DNA of 64,000 nucleotides from Flavobacterium aestivum (GTDB lineage Bacteria; Bacteroidota; Bacteroidia; Flavobacteriales; Flavobacteriaceae): positions 1,798,001-1,862,000 of the forward strand of contig NZ_CP113977.2 of assembly GCF_026870175.2 (NCBI RefSeq), in the 5' to 3' direction. The translations under genes and the position numbers were made by a program. The notes beneath the pieces are model-generated. The model was given only the letters and a program-made list of their open reading frames with translations, made no database searches and was not told the origin of the DNA. Positions 19,580 through 28,733 of the stretch are shown one piece after another (the first letter of the stretch is position 1; every line of letters starts with the position of its first letter).

Positions 19580-21007
19580 ATGCCAATAAAAAAAGCACAA
19601 ATAAAGTTCATTACCAATAAAGTTGCATTTTCGTTGTTCCTTTTTATTTTCTCGATTTCACTAGCTAGTGGTCAGGAAGTTATTAAAGATAGTGTTGTAG
19701 CAAAGAAGCCAACAGTTTCGTCTGATAAAAAATTAAAAATTGACGGTATTGTTGCTACTGTGGGAGATTATATTATTTTGGATTCAGATATTGATAAAGG
19801 ATTCTTAGAAATTACAAGTCAAGGGGGATCTACAAAAGATATCACAAGATGTCAGGTTTTAGGTAGTTTGTTGGAGCAGAAGCTGTATGCGCACCAAGCT
19901 GTACAAGATAGTATTATAGTTAGTGATGCTGAGGTAAAAGGGATGATGGATGAAAGGCTAAGTTATATGGTAGAACAAATCGGTTCTATGGATAAAGTAG
20001 TGAAGTATTATCAAAAAGATTCTGAAGAAGAGTTTAGAACGTATTTCTTTGACGTATTGAAAGAGCAAAAGCTTACTGGAGAAATGACGAAGAAAATTAT
20101 AGAAAAAGTAGAGATTACACCGGAAGAAGTTCGTGAGTTTTTCAAAAAAATACCTGCCACAGAGTTGCCTGTTTTTGGAGCGGAATTAGAAGTAGCTCAA
20201 ATTGTAATTAAACCTAAAGTTACTGAGGCTGATAAGCAAAAAGTAATTGATAGATTGAAAAGTTTTAAGAAAGAATGCATGGAAGGTTCAAGCTTTGCAA
20301 CCAAAGCGGTCTTGTATTCAGAAGATCCCGGATCCAGTAAAAATGGAGGGTATTATAAAATGAACCGTAAAACTCCTTTTGTGAAAGAGTTTAAAGATGT
20401 AGCATTTAGCCTTGCTGAAGGAGAAATTTCAGAGCCTTTTGAAACTACTTTTGGTTTTCATATTATTTATGTAGAAAAAATTAAAGGACAAGAAATTGAG
20501 TTAAGACATATCTTGATAAGCCCGGTAGTTACTCAGGAATCATTGAAAGAAGCCAAAGAGAAGATTACTTTGATAAGAAAGAAGATCATGGATAAAGACA
20601 TAACTTTTGCTGAAGCGGCAAGAACTATGTCTGATGAAAAAGAAACAAGAGCAAATGGTGGAGCATTGGTGAATACTAAAACGCAAGATACTCGTTTTGA
20701 ATTGACAAAAATGGATCCTAAAATATACGCTCAAGTGTCAAATTTGAAAGACAATGAGGTTTCTTTGCCATTTTTAGAAGATGAGCAAGGAAAGAAAGAT
20801 TATAAGATTATGACTGTAACCAATAGAATTGATGAGCATACTGCTGATTACGCTAAAGATTATATCAAAATAAAAGATCTAGCTTTAAAAGAAAAACAAA
20901 TTAAAGCTATAGCAAAATGGTTTGATGCAAAAATAAAAGATACCTATATAAAGATTTTAGGAGAGTATAGAGATTGTACTTTTGCAAACAATTGGTTAAA
21001 AAAATAA
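19580..21007 (+). CDS. SurA-like periplasmic peptidylprolyl isomerase
   Basis: 475 aa. Signal peptide (FLFIFSISLASGQ), SurA N-terminal helical domain starting KIDGIVATVGDYIILDSDI (~52-70), and two parvulin/PpiC domains at ~205-310 (GGYYKMNRKTPFVKEF, FGFHIIYVEKI) and ~313-410 (ELRHILIS, ARTMSDE...NGG). It acts as an outer-membrane protein chaperone and prolyl isomerase in the periplasm. In Flavobacteriia it commonly lies upstream of a MoxR ATPase gene, as here, but a strong terminator separates the two. The promoter at 19381 supports independent transcription. Confidence 0.92.
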   Translation: MPIKKAQIKFITNKVAFSLFLFIFSISLASGQEVIKDSVVAKKPTVSSDKKLKIDGIVATVGDYIILDSDIDKGFLEITSQGGSTKDITRCQVLGSLLEQKLYAHQAVQDSIIVSDAEVKGMMDERLSYMVEQIGSMDKVVKYYQKDSEEEFRTYFFDVLKEQKLTGEMTKKIIEKVEITPEEVREFFKKIPATELPVFGAELEVAQIVIKPKVTEADKQKVIDRLKSFKKECMEGSSFATKAVLYSEDPGSSKNGGYYKMNRKTPFVKEFKDVAFSLAEGEISEPFETTFGFHIIYVEKIKGQEIELRHILISPVVTQESLKEAKEKITLIRKKIMDKDITFAEAARTMSDEKETRANGGALVNTKTQDTRFELTKMDPKIYAQVSNLKDNEVSLPFLEDEQGKKDYKIMTVTNRIDEHTADYAKDYIKIKDLALKEKQIKAIAKWFDAKIKDTYIKILGEYRDCTFANNWLKK

Positions 21008-21023
21008 TTTTCATTAAATAAAT

Positions 21024-21065
21024 AAAAAGAGTTAGTTTTATGATTTCATAGTACTAACTCTTTTT
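21024..21065 (+). terminator. terminator after surA-like gene
   Basis: Perfect 13-bp stem AAAAAGAGTTAGT/ACTAACTCTTTTT (21024-21036, 21053-21065). Confidence 0.85.
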
Positions 21066-21085
21066 AAATTAAAATATAGCGCAAA

Positions 21086-22039
21086 ATGTCAGATGTAGCA
21101 GCAATACAGAGTTTAGTTCAAAAACGTAATGAACTAAAAAAAGAAATTGCAAAAATTATTGTGGGGCAAGAAGCTGTTGTTGATCAGATTTTGCTTTGTG
21201 TTTTTTCTGGAGGTCATGCATTGTTGGTTGGGGTTCCGGGTTTGGCCAAGACATTATTGGTAAATACTTTGGCGCAAGCATTAGGACTTGACTTTAAACG
21301 AATTCAATTTACTCCGGATTTAATGCCTTCCGATATATTGGGAAGCGAAATATTAGATGAAAGCAGACAGTTTAAGTTTATAAAAGGTCCTATTTTTTCA
21401 AATATCATATTAGCAGATGAAATAAATAGAACCCCTCCGAAAACACAAGCAGCTTTGTTAGAAGCAATGCAAGAACGTTCGGTAACTATTGCTGGAGAAA
21501 ATCGTAAATTAAGCTTACCTTATTTTGTATTAGCTACTCAAAATCCAATAGAGCAAGAAGGAACTTATCCTTTGCCTGAAGCTCAGTTAGATCGATTTAT
21601 GTTTGCGGTAAAGCTAGAATACCCTTCATTTGATGAGGAAGTTCAGGTAGTTAAACGCACAACTTCAGATTCTGATGGTGTTATAGATCCATTATTTACT
21701 CCACAGGAAATTATTGATTTTCAGCATTTAATTCGTCGTATTCCAGTAGCAGATAATGTGGTGGAATATGCTGTAACATTGGTAAGTAAAACACGTCCTG
21801 ATAATGCGCTTTCAAATGGTTTTGTGAAGAATTATTTAGATTGGGGAGCAGGACCAAGAGCATCACAGAATTTAATATTGGCAGCCAAAGCCCATGCTGC
21901 ATTTCATGGTAAATTTTCTCCGGATATTGAAGATGTTCAAGCAGTGGCAACTGGAATATTGCGACATAGAATTATTAAAAACTATAAGGCAGATGCCGAG
22001 GGAATTACTGAAGAAATGATAATTTCAAAATTGATATAA
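21086..22039 (+). CDS. MoxR family AAA+ ATPase
   Basis: 317 aa, cytoplasmic. AAA+ Walker A GVPGLAKT (~52-59), Walker B ILADEINR (~109-116), sensor 1 ATQNP and the typical EGTYPLPEAQLDRF segment. MoxR proteins assist maturation of cofactor-containing or von Willebrand-factor A proteins. The usual DUF58/VWA partners are not adjacent here; the gene is flanked by terminators on both sides, so it appears monocistronic. The client is unknown. Confidence 0.92.
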   Translation: MSDVAAIQSLVQKRNELKKEIAKIIVGQEAVVDQILLCVFSGGHALLVGVPGLAKTLLVNTLAQALGLDFKRIQFTPDLMPSDILGSEILDESRQFKFIKGPIFSNIILADEINRTPPKTQAALLEAMQERSVTIAGENRKLSLPYFVLATQNPIEQEGTYPLPEAQLDRFMFAVKLEYPSFDEEVQVVKRTTSDSDGVIDPLFTPQEIIDFQHLIRRIPVADNVVEYAVTLVSKTRPDNALSNGFVKNYLDWGAGPRASQNLILAAKAHAAFHGKFSPDIEDVQAVATGILRHRIIKNYKADAEGITEEMIISKLI

Positions 22040-22065
22040 GTATTTACTGTACAATATTTTTAATA

Positions 22066-22098
22066 AATACCATATTCTGAAAAGAATGTGGTATTTTT
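22066..22098 (+). terminator. terminator after moxR-like gene
   Basis: 13-bp stem with one wobble (22066-22078, 22083-22095), continuing into a T-run. Confidence 0.85.
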
Positions 22099-22276
22099 TT
22101 TTAAATCATTATTATGGCTTTATTATAAAACAGATTGTAAATTATCATTTTTTTAAAATGTTATCTTTAAATCGGTTTTATTTTTAATATAATTTATAAA
22201 AAATGATTATTTAGCAATAATAATTTTTGAAAAACGGACATCTATTAAATTTTTTTTAATTATCATCTTTAATTAT

Positions 22277-22284
22277 TAAATTTG
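22277..22284 (+). promoter_or_regulatory. -7 promoter element ahead of acnB
   Basis: TAAATTTG matches TAnnTTTG; predicted transcript start near 22291. The leader then contains the acn-like fossil at 22315-22350. The rest of the 330-base spacer (22040-22369) is AT-rich and empty apart from the moxR terminator. Confidence 0.55.
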
Positions 22285-22314
22285 CGGGACAAAAAAATAA
22301 AAACACTTTTAATT

Positions 22315-22350
22315 ATGGCTTTTTGATATTGAAATAATCAAGAAAATAAG
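22315..22350 (+). pseudogene. 5' fossil of the downstream acn gene
   Basis: These 36 bases match the first ~12 codons of the aconitase gene that starts at 25267 ([11 protein letters not shown]). ATGGCTTTT is identical, one T is inserted, GATATTGAAAT is identical, then come a few transitions. The inserted T makes codon 4 a stop (MAF*). It sits in the acnB leader. The likely explanation is that acnB was inserted at or just behind the original acn start, leaving the old 5' end in place and a regenerated one downstream. It might also act as a translated leader (inference). Confidence 0.6.
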
Positions 22351-22369
22351 CTATTAACCGCCTACAATT

Positions 22370-25141
22370 ATGAACATTTATAACGATTACATCAAGGAGA
22401 TCGAAGAACGAAAAGTACAGGGACTTCACCCTAAGCCAATTGATGACGCCGAATTGTTAAGCGAAATCATTGCACAAATTAAAGATTCTGATAACGCACA
22501 TCGCGAAGATTCTCTTAAGTTTTTTATTTATAATACTTTGCCAGGAACCACAAGTGCCGCTGGAGAAAAAGCAAAGTTTTTAAAAGAGATCATTCTTGGA
22601 GAAACTGAAGTAAAAGAAATTACACCAGCATTTGCCTTTGAGTTATTGTCACACATGAAGGGAGGACCTTCAATTGAAGTACTACTTGATCTAGCCTTGG
22701 GTAATGATGCTTCTGTAGCCAAAGAAGCTGCAAATGTTCTTAAGACACAAGTTTTCCTTTATGATGCAGATACAGACCGTTTAAAAGAGGCATTCAAAAA
22801 CGGTAATGCAATTGCAAAAGAAATTATAGAAAGTTATGCACAAGCAGAGTTCTTTACAAAATTACCAGAAGTTGCTGAAGAAATTAAGGTAGTTACTTTT
22901 ATTGCTGGTGAGGGTGATATTTCGACAGATTTACTTTCTCCAGGAAATCAAGCTCACTCACGTTCAGACCGTGAACTTCATGGTAAGTGTATGATTACTC
23001 CACAGGCCCAAGAGGAAATCAAGGCGCTTCAAGCACAACACCCTGATAAATCTGTGATGTTGATTGCTGAGAAAGGTACTATGGGTGTAGGTTCATCAAG
23101 AATGTCAGGTGTAAATAACGTGGCACTTTGGACAGGTAAACAAGCAAGTCCATACGTTCCATTCGTAAATTTTGCTCCAATTGTTGGAGGAACAAACGGT
23201 ATTTCTCCAATCTTCCTTACAACTGTTGATGTTACAGGTGGTATTGGTATTGACCTAAAAAACTGGGTAAAGAAAGTTGATGCAGCTGGTAACGCTGTTC
23301 GCAATGAAAATGGTGAGCCAATTCTTGAGCAGGCATACTCAGTTGCAACTGGAACTGTACTTACTATAAATACAAAAACTAAGAAACTTTATAATGGAGA
23401 TAAAGAGTTGATTGATATTTCAAGATCTTTCACTCCTCAAAAAATGGAATTCATTAAAGCTGGTGGATCATACGCAATTGTGTTTGGAAAAAAACTTCAA
23501 ACATTCGCAGCTAAGGTTCTAGGTGTAAATATTCCTTCTGTATTTGCTCCGTCAAAAGAGATTTCTCATGATGGACAAGGTCTTACAGCTGTTGAAAAAA
23601 TCTTCAACAGAAATGCTGTGGGGTCAACTCCAGGTAAAATATTACACGCTGGTTCTGATGTTCGTGTAGAAGTAAACATCGTAGGTTCGCAAGATACGAC
23701 AGGTCTTATGACTGCTCAGGAATTGGAGTCAATGGCTGCTACAGTGATTTCGCCAATTGTTGATGGTGCTTACCAATCAGGTTGTCACACTGCTTCAGTA
23801 TGGGATAAGAAAGCTCAGGCAAACATTCCAAAATTGATGAAATTCATGAACAATTTCGGTTTGATTACTGCTCGTGATCCGAAAGGTGTTTATCATTCAA
23901 TGACTGACGTAATTCACAAGGTACTTAACGATATTACGATTGACGAGTGGGCAATCATCATTGGTGGTGACTCTCATACCAGAATGTCGAAAGGTGTTGC
24001 TTTTGGTGCTGACTCAGGTACAGTTGCCCTTGCCCTTGCTACTGGTGAAGCTTCAATGCCAATTCCAGAATCAGTGAAGGTAACGTTCAAGGGAGACATG
24101 AAAGGATATATGGATTTCCGTGATGTGGTTCATGCTACACAAGCCCAAATGCTTAAGCAATTTGGTGGTGAGAACGTATTCCAAGGTAGAATCATTGAGG
24201 TTCACATCGGAACTCTTACTGCTGACCAAGCATTTACATTCACTGACTGGACTGCAGAAATGAAAGCAAAAGCATCTATCTGTATTTCTGAGGATGATAC
24301 TTTGATCGAATCATTGGAGATTGCTAAAGGCAGAATCCAGATCATGATCGACAAAGGAATGGACAATGAGAAACAAGTGCTTCAAGGATTGATTAATAAA
24401 GCGGATAAGAGAATTACTGAGATTAAATCAGGCGAGAAACCAGCTCTAACTCCGGATGCAAATGCTAAGTACTACGCTGAAGTTGTTGTTGATCTTGATT
24501 TGATTGCTGAGCCAATGATCGCTGACCCAGATGTGAATAACGCAGATGTTTCTAAACGTTATACTCACGATACAATCAGACCTCTATCTTTTTATGGAGG
24601 AGATAAAAAAGTAGATCTTGGATTTATCGGTTCTTGTATGGTACACAAGGGTGATATGAAAATCCTTGCTCAAATGCTTAAAAATATAGAAACACAAAAA
24701 GGTAAAGTTGAATTCCAAGCACCGCTTGTAGTAGCGCCACCTACTTATAACATCGTAGATGAATTGAAGGCTGAAGGTGATTGGGAAGTTTTACAGAAAT
24801 ACTCAGGTTTCGAATTCGACGATAATGCCCCTAAAGCTTCGGCACGTACTGAATATGAGAACATGTTGTATCTAGAGCGTCCAGGATGTAACCTTTGTAT
24901 GGGTAACCAAGAAAAAGCAGCTAAAGGAGATACGGTAATGGCAACCTCTACTCGTCTTTTCCAAGGAAGAGTCGTAGAAGATACAGAAGCTAAAAAAGGA
25001 GAATCTTTGCTTTCGTCAACACCGGTTGTAGTTCTGTCAACAATACTTGGTAGAACGCCTACGATTGACGAATATATTACCGCAGTAGAAGGTATCAATT
25101 TAACTAAGTTTGCACCTTCTAATAAGCAATTAGTTAAATAA
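22370..25141 (+). CDS. acnB: aconitate hydratase B (bifunctional aconitase/2-methylisocitrate dehydratase)
   Basis: 923 aa. AcnB-type aconitase: N-terminal HEAT-like domain (~1-160), swivelling domain, then the catalytic part with 4Fe-4S ligands C756 (GSCMVHKG), C840 and C843 (CNLCMGNQ). It interconverts citrate and isocitrate via cis-aconitate in the TCA cycle and can act on 2-methyl-cis-aconitate. The gene uses AAG, CTT and TCA codons more freely than its neighbours and lies beside a second, unrelated aconitase. That arrangement and the fossil upstream suggest acquisition by transfer. A terminator follows. Confidence 0.96.
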   Translation: MNIYNDYIKEIEERKVQGLHPKPIDDAELLSEIIAQIKDSDNAHREDSLKFFIYNTLPGTTSAAGEKAKFLKEIILGETEVKEITPAFAFELLSHMKGGPSIEVLLDLALGNDASVAKEAANVLKTQVFLYDADTDRLKEAFKNGNAIAKEIIESYAQAEFFTKLPEVAEEIKVVTFIAGEGDISTDLLSPGNQAHSRSDRELHGKCMITPQAQEEIKALQAQHPDKSVMLIAEKGTMGVGSSRMSGVNNVALWTGKQASPYVPFVNFAPIVGGTNGISPIFLTTVDVTGGIGIDLKNWVKKVDAAGNAVRNENGEPILEQAYSVATGTVLTINTKTKKLYNGDKELIDISRSFTPQKMEFIKAGGSYAIVFGKKLQTFAAKVLGVNIPSVFAPSKEISHDGQGLTAVEKIFNRNAVGSTPGKILHAGSDVRVEVNIVGSQDTTGLMTAQELESMAATVISPIVDGAYQSGCHTASVWDKKAQANIPKLMKFMNNFGLITARDPKGVYHSMTDVIHKVLNDITIDEWAIIIGGDSHTRMSKGVAFGADSGTVALALATGEASMPIPESVKVTFKGDMKGYMDFRDVVHATQAQMLKQFGGENVFQGRIIEVHIGTLTADQAFTFTDWTAEMKAKASICISEDDTLIESLEIAKGRIQIMIDKGMDNEKQVLQGLINKADKRITEIKSGEKPALTPDANAKYYAEVVVDLDLIAEPMIADPDVNNADVSKRYTHDTIRPLSFYGGDKKVDLGFIGSCMVHKGDMKILAQMLKNIETQKGKVEFQAPLVVAPPTYNIVDELKAEGDWEVLQKYSGFEFDDNAPKASARTEYENMLYLERPGCNLCMGNQEKAAKGDTVMATSTRLFQGRVVEDTEAKKGESLLSSTPVVVLSTILGRTPTIDEYITAVEGINLTKFAPSNKQLVK

Positions 25142-25169
25142 CAAATGATTAGTTAAGCATGTATTCAAA

Positions 25170-25200
25170 AGCCCGAGTTATAAACTCGGGCTTTTTTTTT
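25170..25200 (+). terminator. terminator after acnB
   Basis: Perfect 10-bp stem AGCCCGAGTT/AACTCGGGCT (25170-25179, 25183-25192) and nine T. Confidence 0.9.
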
Positions 25201-25266
25201 AATAGCTGCTCTATTTTTTGTACCTTGTGATGTTTAAATAAAGTATAAAATAATTATATAAATCTT

Positions 25267-27534
25267 ATGGCTTTTGATATTGAAATGATTAAAAAAGTGT
25301 ATGACAACATGAAGACTCGTGTTGATGCAGCACGTGAGATAGTTGGTCGTCCGCTTACTTTAACAGAGAAAATTTTATACAGTCATCTTTGGGATGGAAC
25401 AGCCTCTAAGGCTTTTTCTCGTGGAGTTGATTATGTAGATTTTGCTCCAGACAGAGTTGCTTGCCAAGATGCAACAGCTCAAATGGCATTGTTACAATTT
25501 ATGCATGCTGGTAAATCAAAAGCAGCAGTTCCCACAACGGTTCACTGTGATCATTTGATCCAAGCCAAAGTTGGTGCTTCTACAGATTTAGCAGTAGCAA
25601 ATACACAGTCAAAAGAAGTTTTTGATTTCCTGTCTTCAGTTTCAAATAAATACGGAATTGGTTTCTGGAAACCAGGATCAGGAATTATTCATCAAATTGT
25701 ATTAGAAAATTATGCTTTCCCAGGAGGGATGATGATTGGTACTGATTCGCATACAGTAAATGCGGGTGGATTAGGAATGTTAGCCATTGGTGTTGGTGGA
25801 GCAGATGCAGTAGATGTAATGTCTGGAATGTCTTGGGAATTAAAATTTCCTAAATTAATTGGAGTAAAATTGACTGGAAAATTATCCGGTTGGACAGCTC
25901 CAAAAGATGTTATTCTAAAAGTAGCCGATATTCTTACTGTAAAAGGAGGAACTGGAGCTATTGTAGAATATTTTGGAGAAGGCGCCTTGAATATGTCTTG
26001 TACAGGAAAAGGAACTATCTGTAATATGGGAGCTGAAATTGGTGCTACAACATCTACATTTGGTTATGATGATTCTATGCGTAGATATTTAACGGCTACA
26101 GATCGTCAGGATGTAGTGAATGCTGCGGATAAAGTGGCTTCATACTTAACTGCCGATCCAGAAGTATATGCTAATCCAGAGCAATATTTTGATCAACTTA
26201 TCGAAATCAACTTATCAGAATTAGAACCACATATCAACGGGCCTTTTACACCAGATCGCGGAACTCCGGTTTCTAAAATGAAAGCTGAAGCTGAAGCTAA
26301 TGGTTGGCCAATAAAAGTAGAGTGGGGATTAATCGGTTCTTGTACCAACTCTTCTTATGAGGATATGTCAAGAGCAGCTTCTATTGTTGAACAGGCTGTT
26401 GCACACGGAATCACCCCAAAAGCAGAATTCGGAATCAATCCGGGATCTGAGCAAATTCGTTACACTATCGAAAGAGATGGTATCATTGCTACTTTCGAAA
26501 AACTGGGAACCAAAGTATTTACCAATGCTTGTGGACCATGTATCGGACAATGGGATAGAGCTGGAGCCGATAAAGGAGAAAAGAATACAATCGTGCATTC
26601 ATTCAACCGTAACTTCTCTAAAAGAGCAGACGGTAACCCAAATACACATGCTTTTGTGACTTCGCCAGAAATGGTGGCAGCATTGGCTATTTCAGGGAGA
26701 TTGGATTTCAATCCATTGACTGATACTTTGCTGAACGATAATGGGGAAGAGGTGAAGTTAAACGCTCCATTTGGTGATGAGTTGCCAAAAAGAGGTTTTG
26801 ATGTTGAGGATGCCGGTTTTCAAGCACCGGCAGAAGATGGTTCAAGTGTTCAGGTAAATGTAAGCCCTACTTCAGATCGTTTGCAATTATTGGCTCCATT
26901 TGAAGCTTGGGACGGTAAAAATGTTACAGGAGCTAAATTATTGATTAAAGCTTTCGGAAAATGTACAACAGATCACATTTCTATGGCAGGACCATGGTTG
27001 CGTTTCCGCGGACATTTAGATAATATCTCAAATAATATGCTGATTGGTGCAATCAATGCCTTTAATCAAACTGCAAATTCTGTCAAAAACCAATTGACAG
27101 GAGCTTATGATGCAGTTCCTGCAGTGGCACGTGCCTACAAGGCAGCCGGAATCCCTTCTATTGTCGTTGGTGATCACAACTACGGAGAAGGATCTTCTCG
27201 TGAGCATGCCGCTATGGAGCCTCGTTTCTTGGGTGTAAAAGCAGTATTAGTAAAATCATTTGCACGAATCCATGAAACTAACCTTAAAAAACAAGGAATG
27301 TTAGGATTGACATTTGCTAACGAAGCTGATTATGACAAAATCCAAGAAGACGATACTATTAACATCACTGATTTGGTAGATTTTGCTCCAGGAAAACCAT
27401 TAACTTTAGAATTTGTTCATGCTGACGGAAGCAAAGATATCATCTTGGCTAATCATACGTATAATGAAGGACAAATTGGTTGGTTCAAAGCTGGTTCCGC
27501 TTTAAACTTAATTGCGACTGATAGTAACGCATAA
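25267..27534 (+). CDS. acn: aconitate hydratase, mitochondrial-type
   Basis: 755 aa, length and sequence of the mitochondrial-type aconitases, not the ~890-aa AcnA type. 4Fe-4S ligands are C359 ([11 protein letters not shown]), C422 and C425 ([11 protein letters not shown]). C-terminal swivel domain has [19 protein letters not shown]. Same TCA reaction as AcnB upstream, from which it is separated by a terminator and 66 bases. The two enzymes share only distant homology, so this is functional redundancy rather than duplication. A short copy of its 5' end lies at 22315. Confidence 0.96.
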   Translation: MAFDIEMIKKVYDNMKTRVDAAREIVGRPLTLTEKILYSHLWDGTASKAFSRGVDYVDFAPDRVACQDATAQMALLQFMHAGKSKAAVPTTVHCDHLIQAKVGASTDLAVANTQSKEVFDFLSSVSNKYGIGFWKPGSGIIHQIVLENYAFPGGMMIGTDSHTVNAGGLGMLAIGVGGADAVDVMSGMSWELKFPKLIGVKLTGKLSGWTAPKDVILKVADILTVKGGTGAIVEYFGEGALNMSCTGKGTICNMGAEIGATTSTFGYDDSMRRYLTATDRQDVVNAADKVASYLTADPEVYANPEQYFDQLIEINLSELEPHINGPFTPDRGTPVSKMKAEAEANGWPIKVEWGLIGSCTNSSYEDMSRAASIVEQAVAHGITPKAEFGINPGSEQIRYTIERDGIIATFEKLGTKVFTNACGPCIGQWDRAGADKGEKNTIVHSFNRNFSKRADGNPNTHAFVTSPEMVAALAISGRLDFNPLTDTLLNDNGEEVKLNAPFGDELPKRGFDVEDAGFQAPAEDGSSVQVNVSPTSDRLQLLAPFEAWDGKNVTGAKLLIKAFGKCTTDHISMAGPWLRFRGHLDNISNNMLIGAINAFNQTANSVKNQLTGAYDAVPAVARAYKAAGIPSIVVGDHNYGEGSSREHAAMEPRFLGVKAVLVKSFARIHETNLKKQGMLGLTFANEADYDKIQEDDTINITDLVDFAPGKPLTLEFVHADGSKDIILANHTYNEGQIGWFKAGSALNLIATDSNA

Positions 27535-27558
27535 GTATTTTAAATTTTATATATCAAA

Positions 27559-27586
27559 AACTCTCAAGGTAACTTGGGAGTTTTTT
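27559..27586 (+). terminator. terminator after acn
   Basis: 10-bp stem with one wobble AACTCTCAAG/CTTGGGAGTT (27559-27568, 27573-27582), then T-run. Confidence 0.85.
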
Positions 27587-27643
27587 ATTTAGGTATATTA
27601 GGAGCTAATCCTGCTGTCATTTCAAGCTTGTTCATGTCTTTGT

Positions 27644-27701
27644 TTTTTTTCTTGATATAAAAGGAGCTTCCGTTGGTCGCTCTTTTATATCAAGAAAAAA
27701 A
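27644..27701. repeat. long intergenic palindrome (REP-like)
   Basis: Inverted repeat of 23-24 bases per arm (27644-27667 with 27679-27701), perfect apart from one bulged G, around an 11-base loop TTCCGTTGGTC. The context GAGCTTCCGTTGGTCGCTC, preceded by GGAGCTAATCCTGCTGTC at 27601, resembles dispersed intergenic elements I associate with Flavobacterium genomes. The remaining spacer to 27876 shows no gene. Confidence 0.6.
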
Positions 27702-27876
27702 TACAAGTCAACTTTACAAGACTTTTTATTTTTGTCTTAGCTAAGATATTGATATTTAAATGCTTTGTTTAATTAAAAGATTGGAAATTGAGATGTTTTT
27801 TCGTAAATTAGAGTGATTGAATTTAATCAATTATCTTATTTTGAACAGGAGAGATAGATTGTAAATAGCAAATGTA

Positions 27877-28509
27877 ATGTTTCATAGAAGTCAAACACGA
27901 CAAGAAGAATTAGCCAATGGGATTTCACATATTCTAGGGATACTTTTTTGTTTGATAGCAATGCCTTTTGTGATTGAAACAGCTTATAGACAAGATAATT
28001 CCGTTACAGTATTATCTGTTATAACTTTTGGAATAGGAATGTTGCTGGTATATACATCTTCTACTTTATATCATTTAGCTAAAAACGAAAAGACAAAAAA
28101 ACTTCTTAATATAGCGGATCATATCAGTATATATTATCTCATTGCAGGAACATATACACCTCTCATGGTGCGCTATTTAAATCATGATACAACAGTTGTT
28201 TTTCTTGGAGTAATGTGGTCTATTGTGGCTTTGGGAACTATTTTGAAAATTTTTTGCACCAAGCGATCTGATTTTTTATCGATGTTGGTTTATGTGGCAA
28301 TGGGCTGGATGATTGTTTTTGTTATTAAACCATTGTTGCATACAGTTCCTCCTGTTGTACTTGATTTGATTTTTGCAGGTAGTGTGAGTTATACTTTAGG
28401 TATTTATTTTTTTGTAAAAGGGGATAAACGATACTATCATACTATATGGCATCTCTTTGTGCTTTTAGGCACAGTACTTCATTATATTTCTATTTTTATA
28501 AGTCTATAA
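27877..28509 (+). CDS. hemolysin III / PAQR family membrane protein
   Basis: 210 aa, seven predicted membrane helices. The PAQR/HlyIII signature is present: N-terminal EELANGISHILG, the SSTLYHLAKN segment after helix 2, DHISIYYLIAGTYTP, and C-terminal YYHTIWHLFVLLGTVLHY. Conserved His and Asp residues of these motifs are thought to bind zinc in the family. The historical name hemolysin III does not establish cytolytic activity here; membrane homeostasis is the more cautious description. Single gene with its own spacer on either side. Confidence 0.9.
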   Translation: MFHRSQTRQEELANGISHILGILFCLIAMPFVIETAYRQDNSVTVLSVITFGIGMLLVYTSSTLYHLAKNEKTKKLLNIADHISIYYLIAGTYTPLMVRYLNHDTTVVFLGVMWSIVALGTILKIFCTKRSDFLSMLVYVAMGWMIVFVIKPLLHTVPPVVLDLIFAGSVSYTLGIYFFVKGDKRYYHTIWHLFVLLGTVLHYISIFISL

Positions 28510-28618
28510 TGTTCTTTTTAGGGTTGTGATAAAAAAAACTGTACTGTTAAAAAGGATAGGATTATTGCATTTTCTAAAATTTTAGTAATCCTTTAACTTT
28601 CAAATCTAACAAATAACT

Positions 28619-28626
28619 TATATTTG
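28619..28626 (+). promoter_or_regulatory. -7 promoter element for LysM-NlpC gene
   Basis: TATATTTG fits TAnnTTTG, 108 bases before ATG 28734. No convincing -33 element. Confidence 0.4.
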
Positions 28627-28733
28627 TGAATCTTCAAAAAAAAATCATTTTTGAAAGAAAAAGTACAAAAAGATTTAATAATTCGCCTCAAAATCGTTTG
28701 TATTTGTAAAAATGAGGTAGAAATTAAAAAAGT

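Noticed and set aside
27877..28509. Hemolysin toxin
   Set aside because: It is a seven-helix PAQR-type membrane protein; nothing in the sequence or neighbourhood shows cytolytic function.
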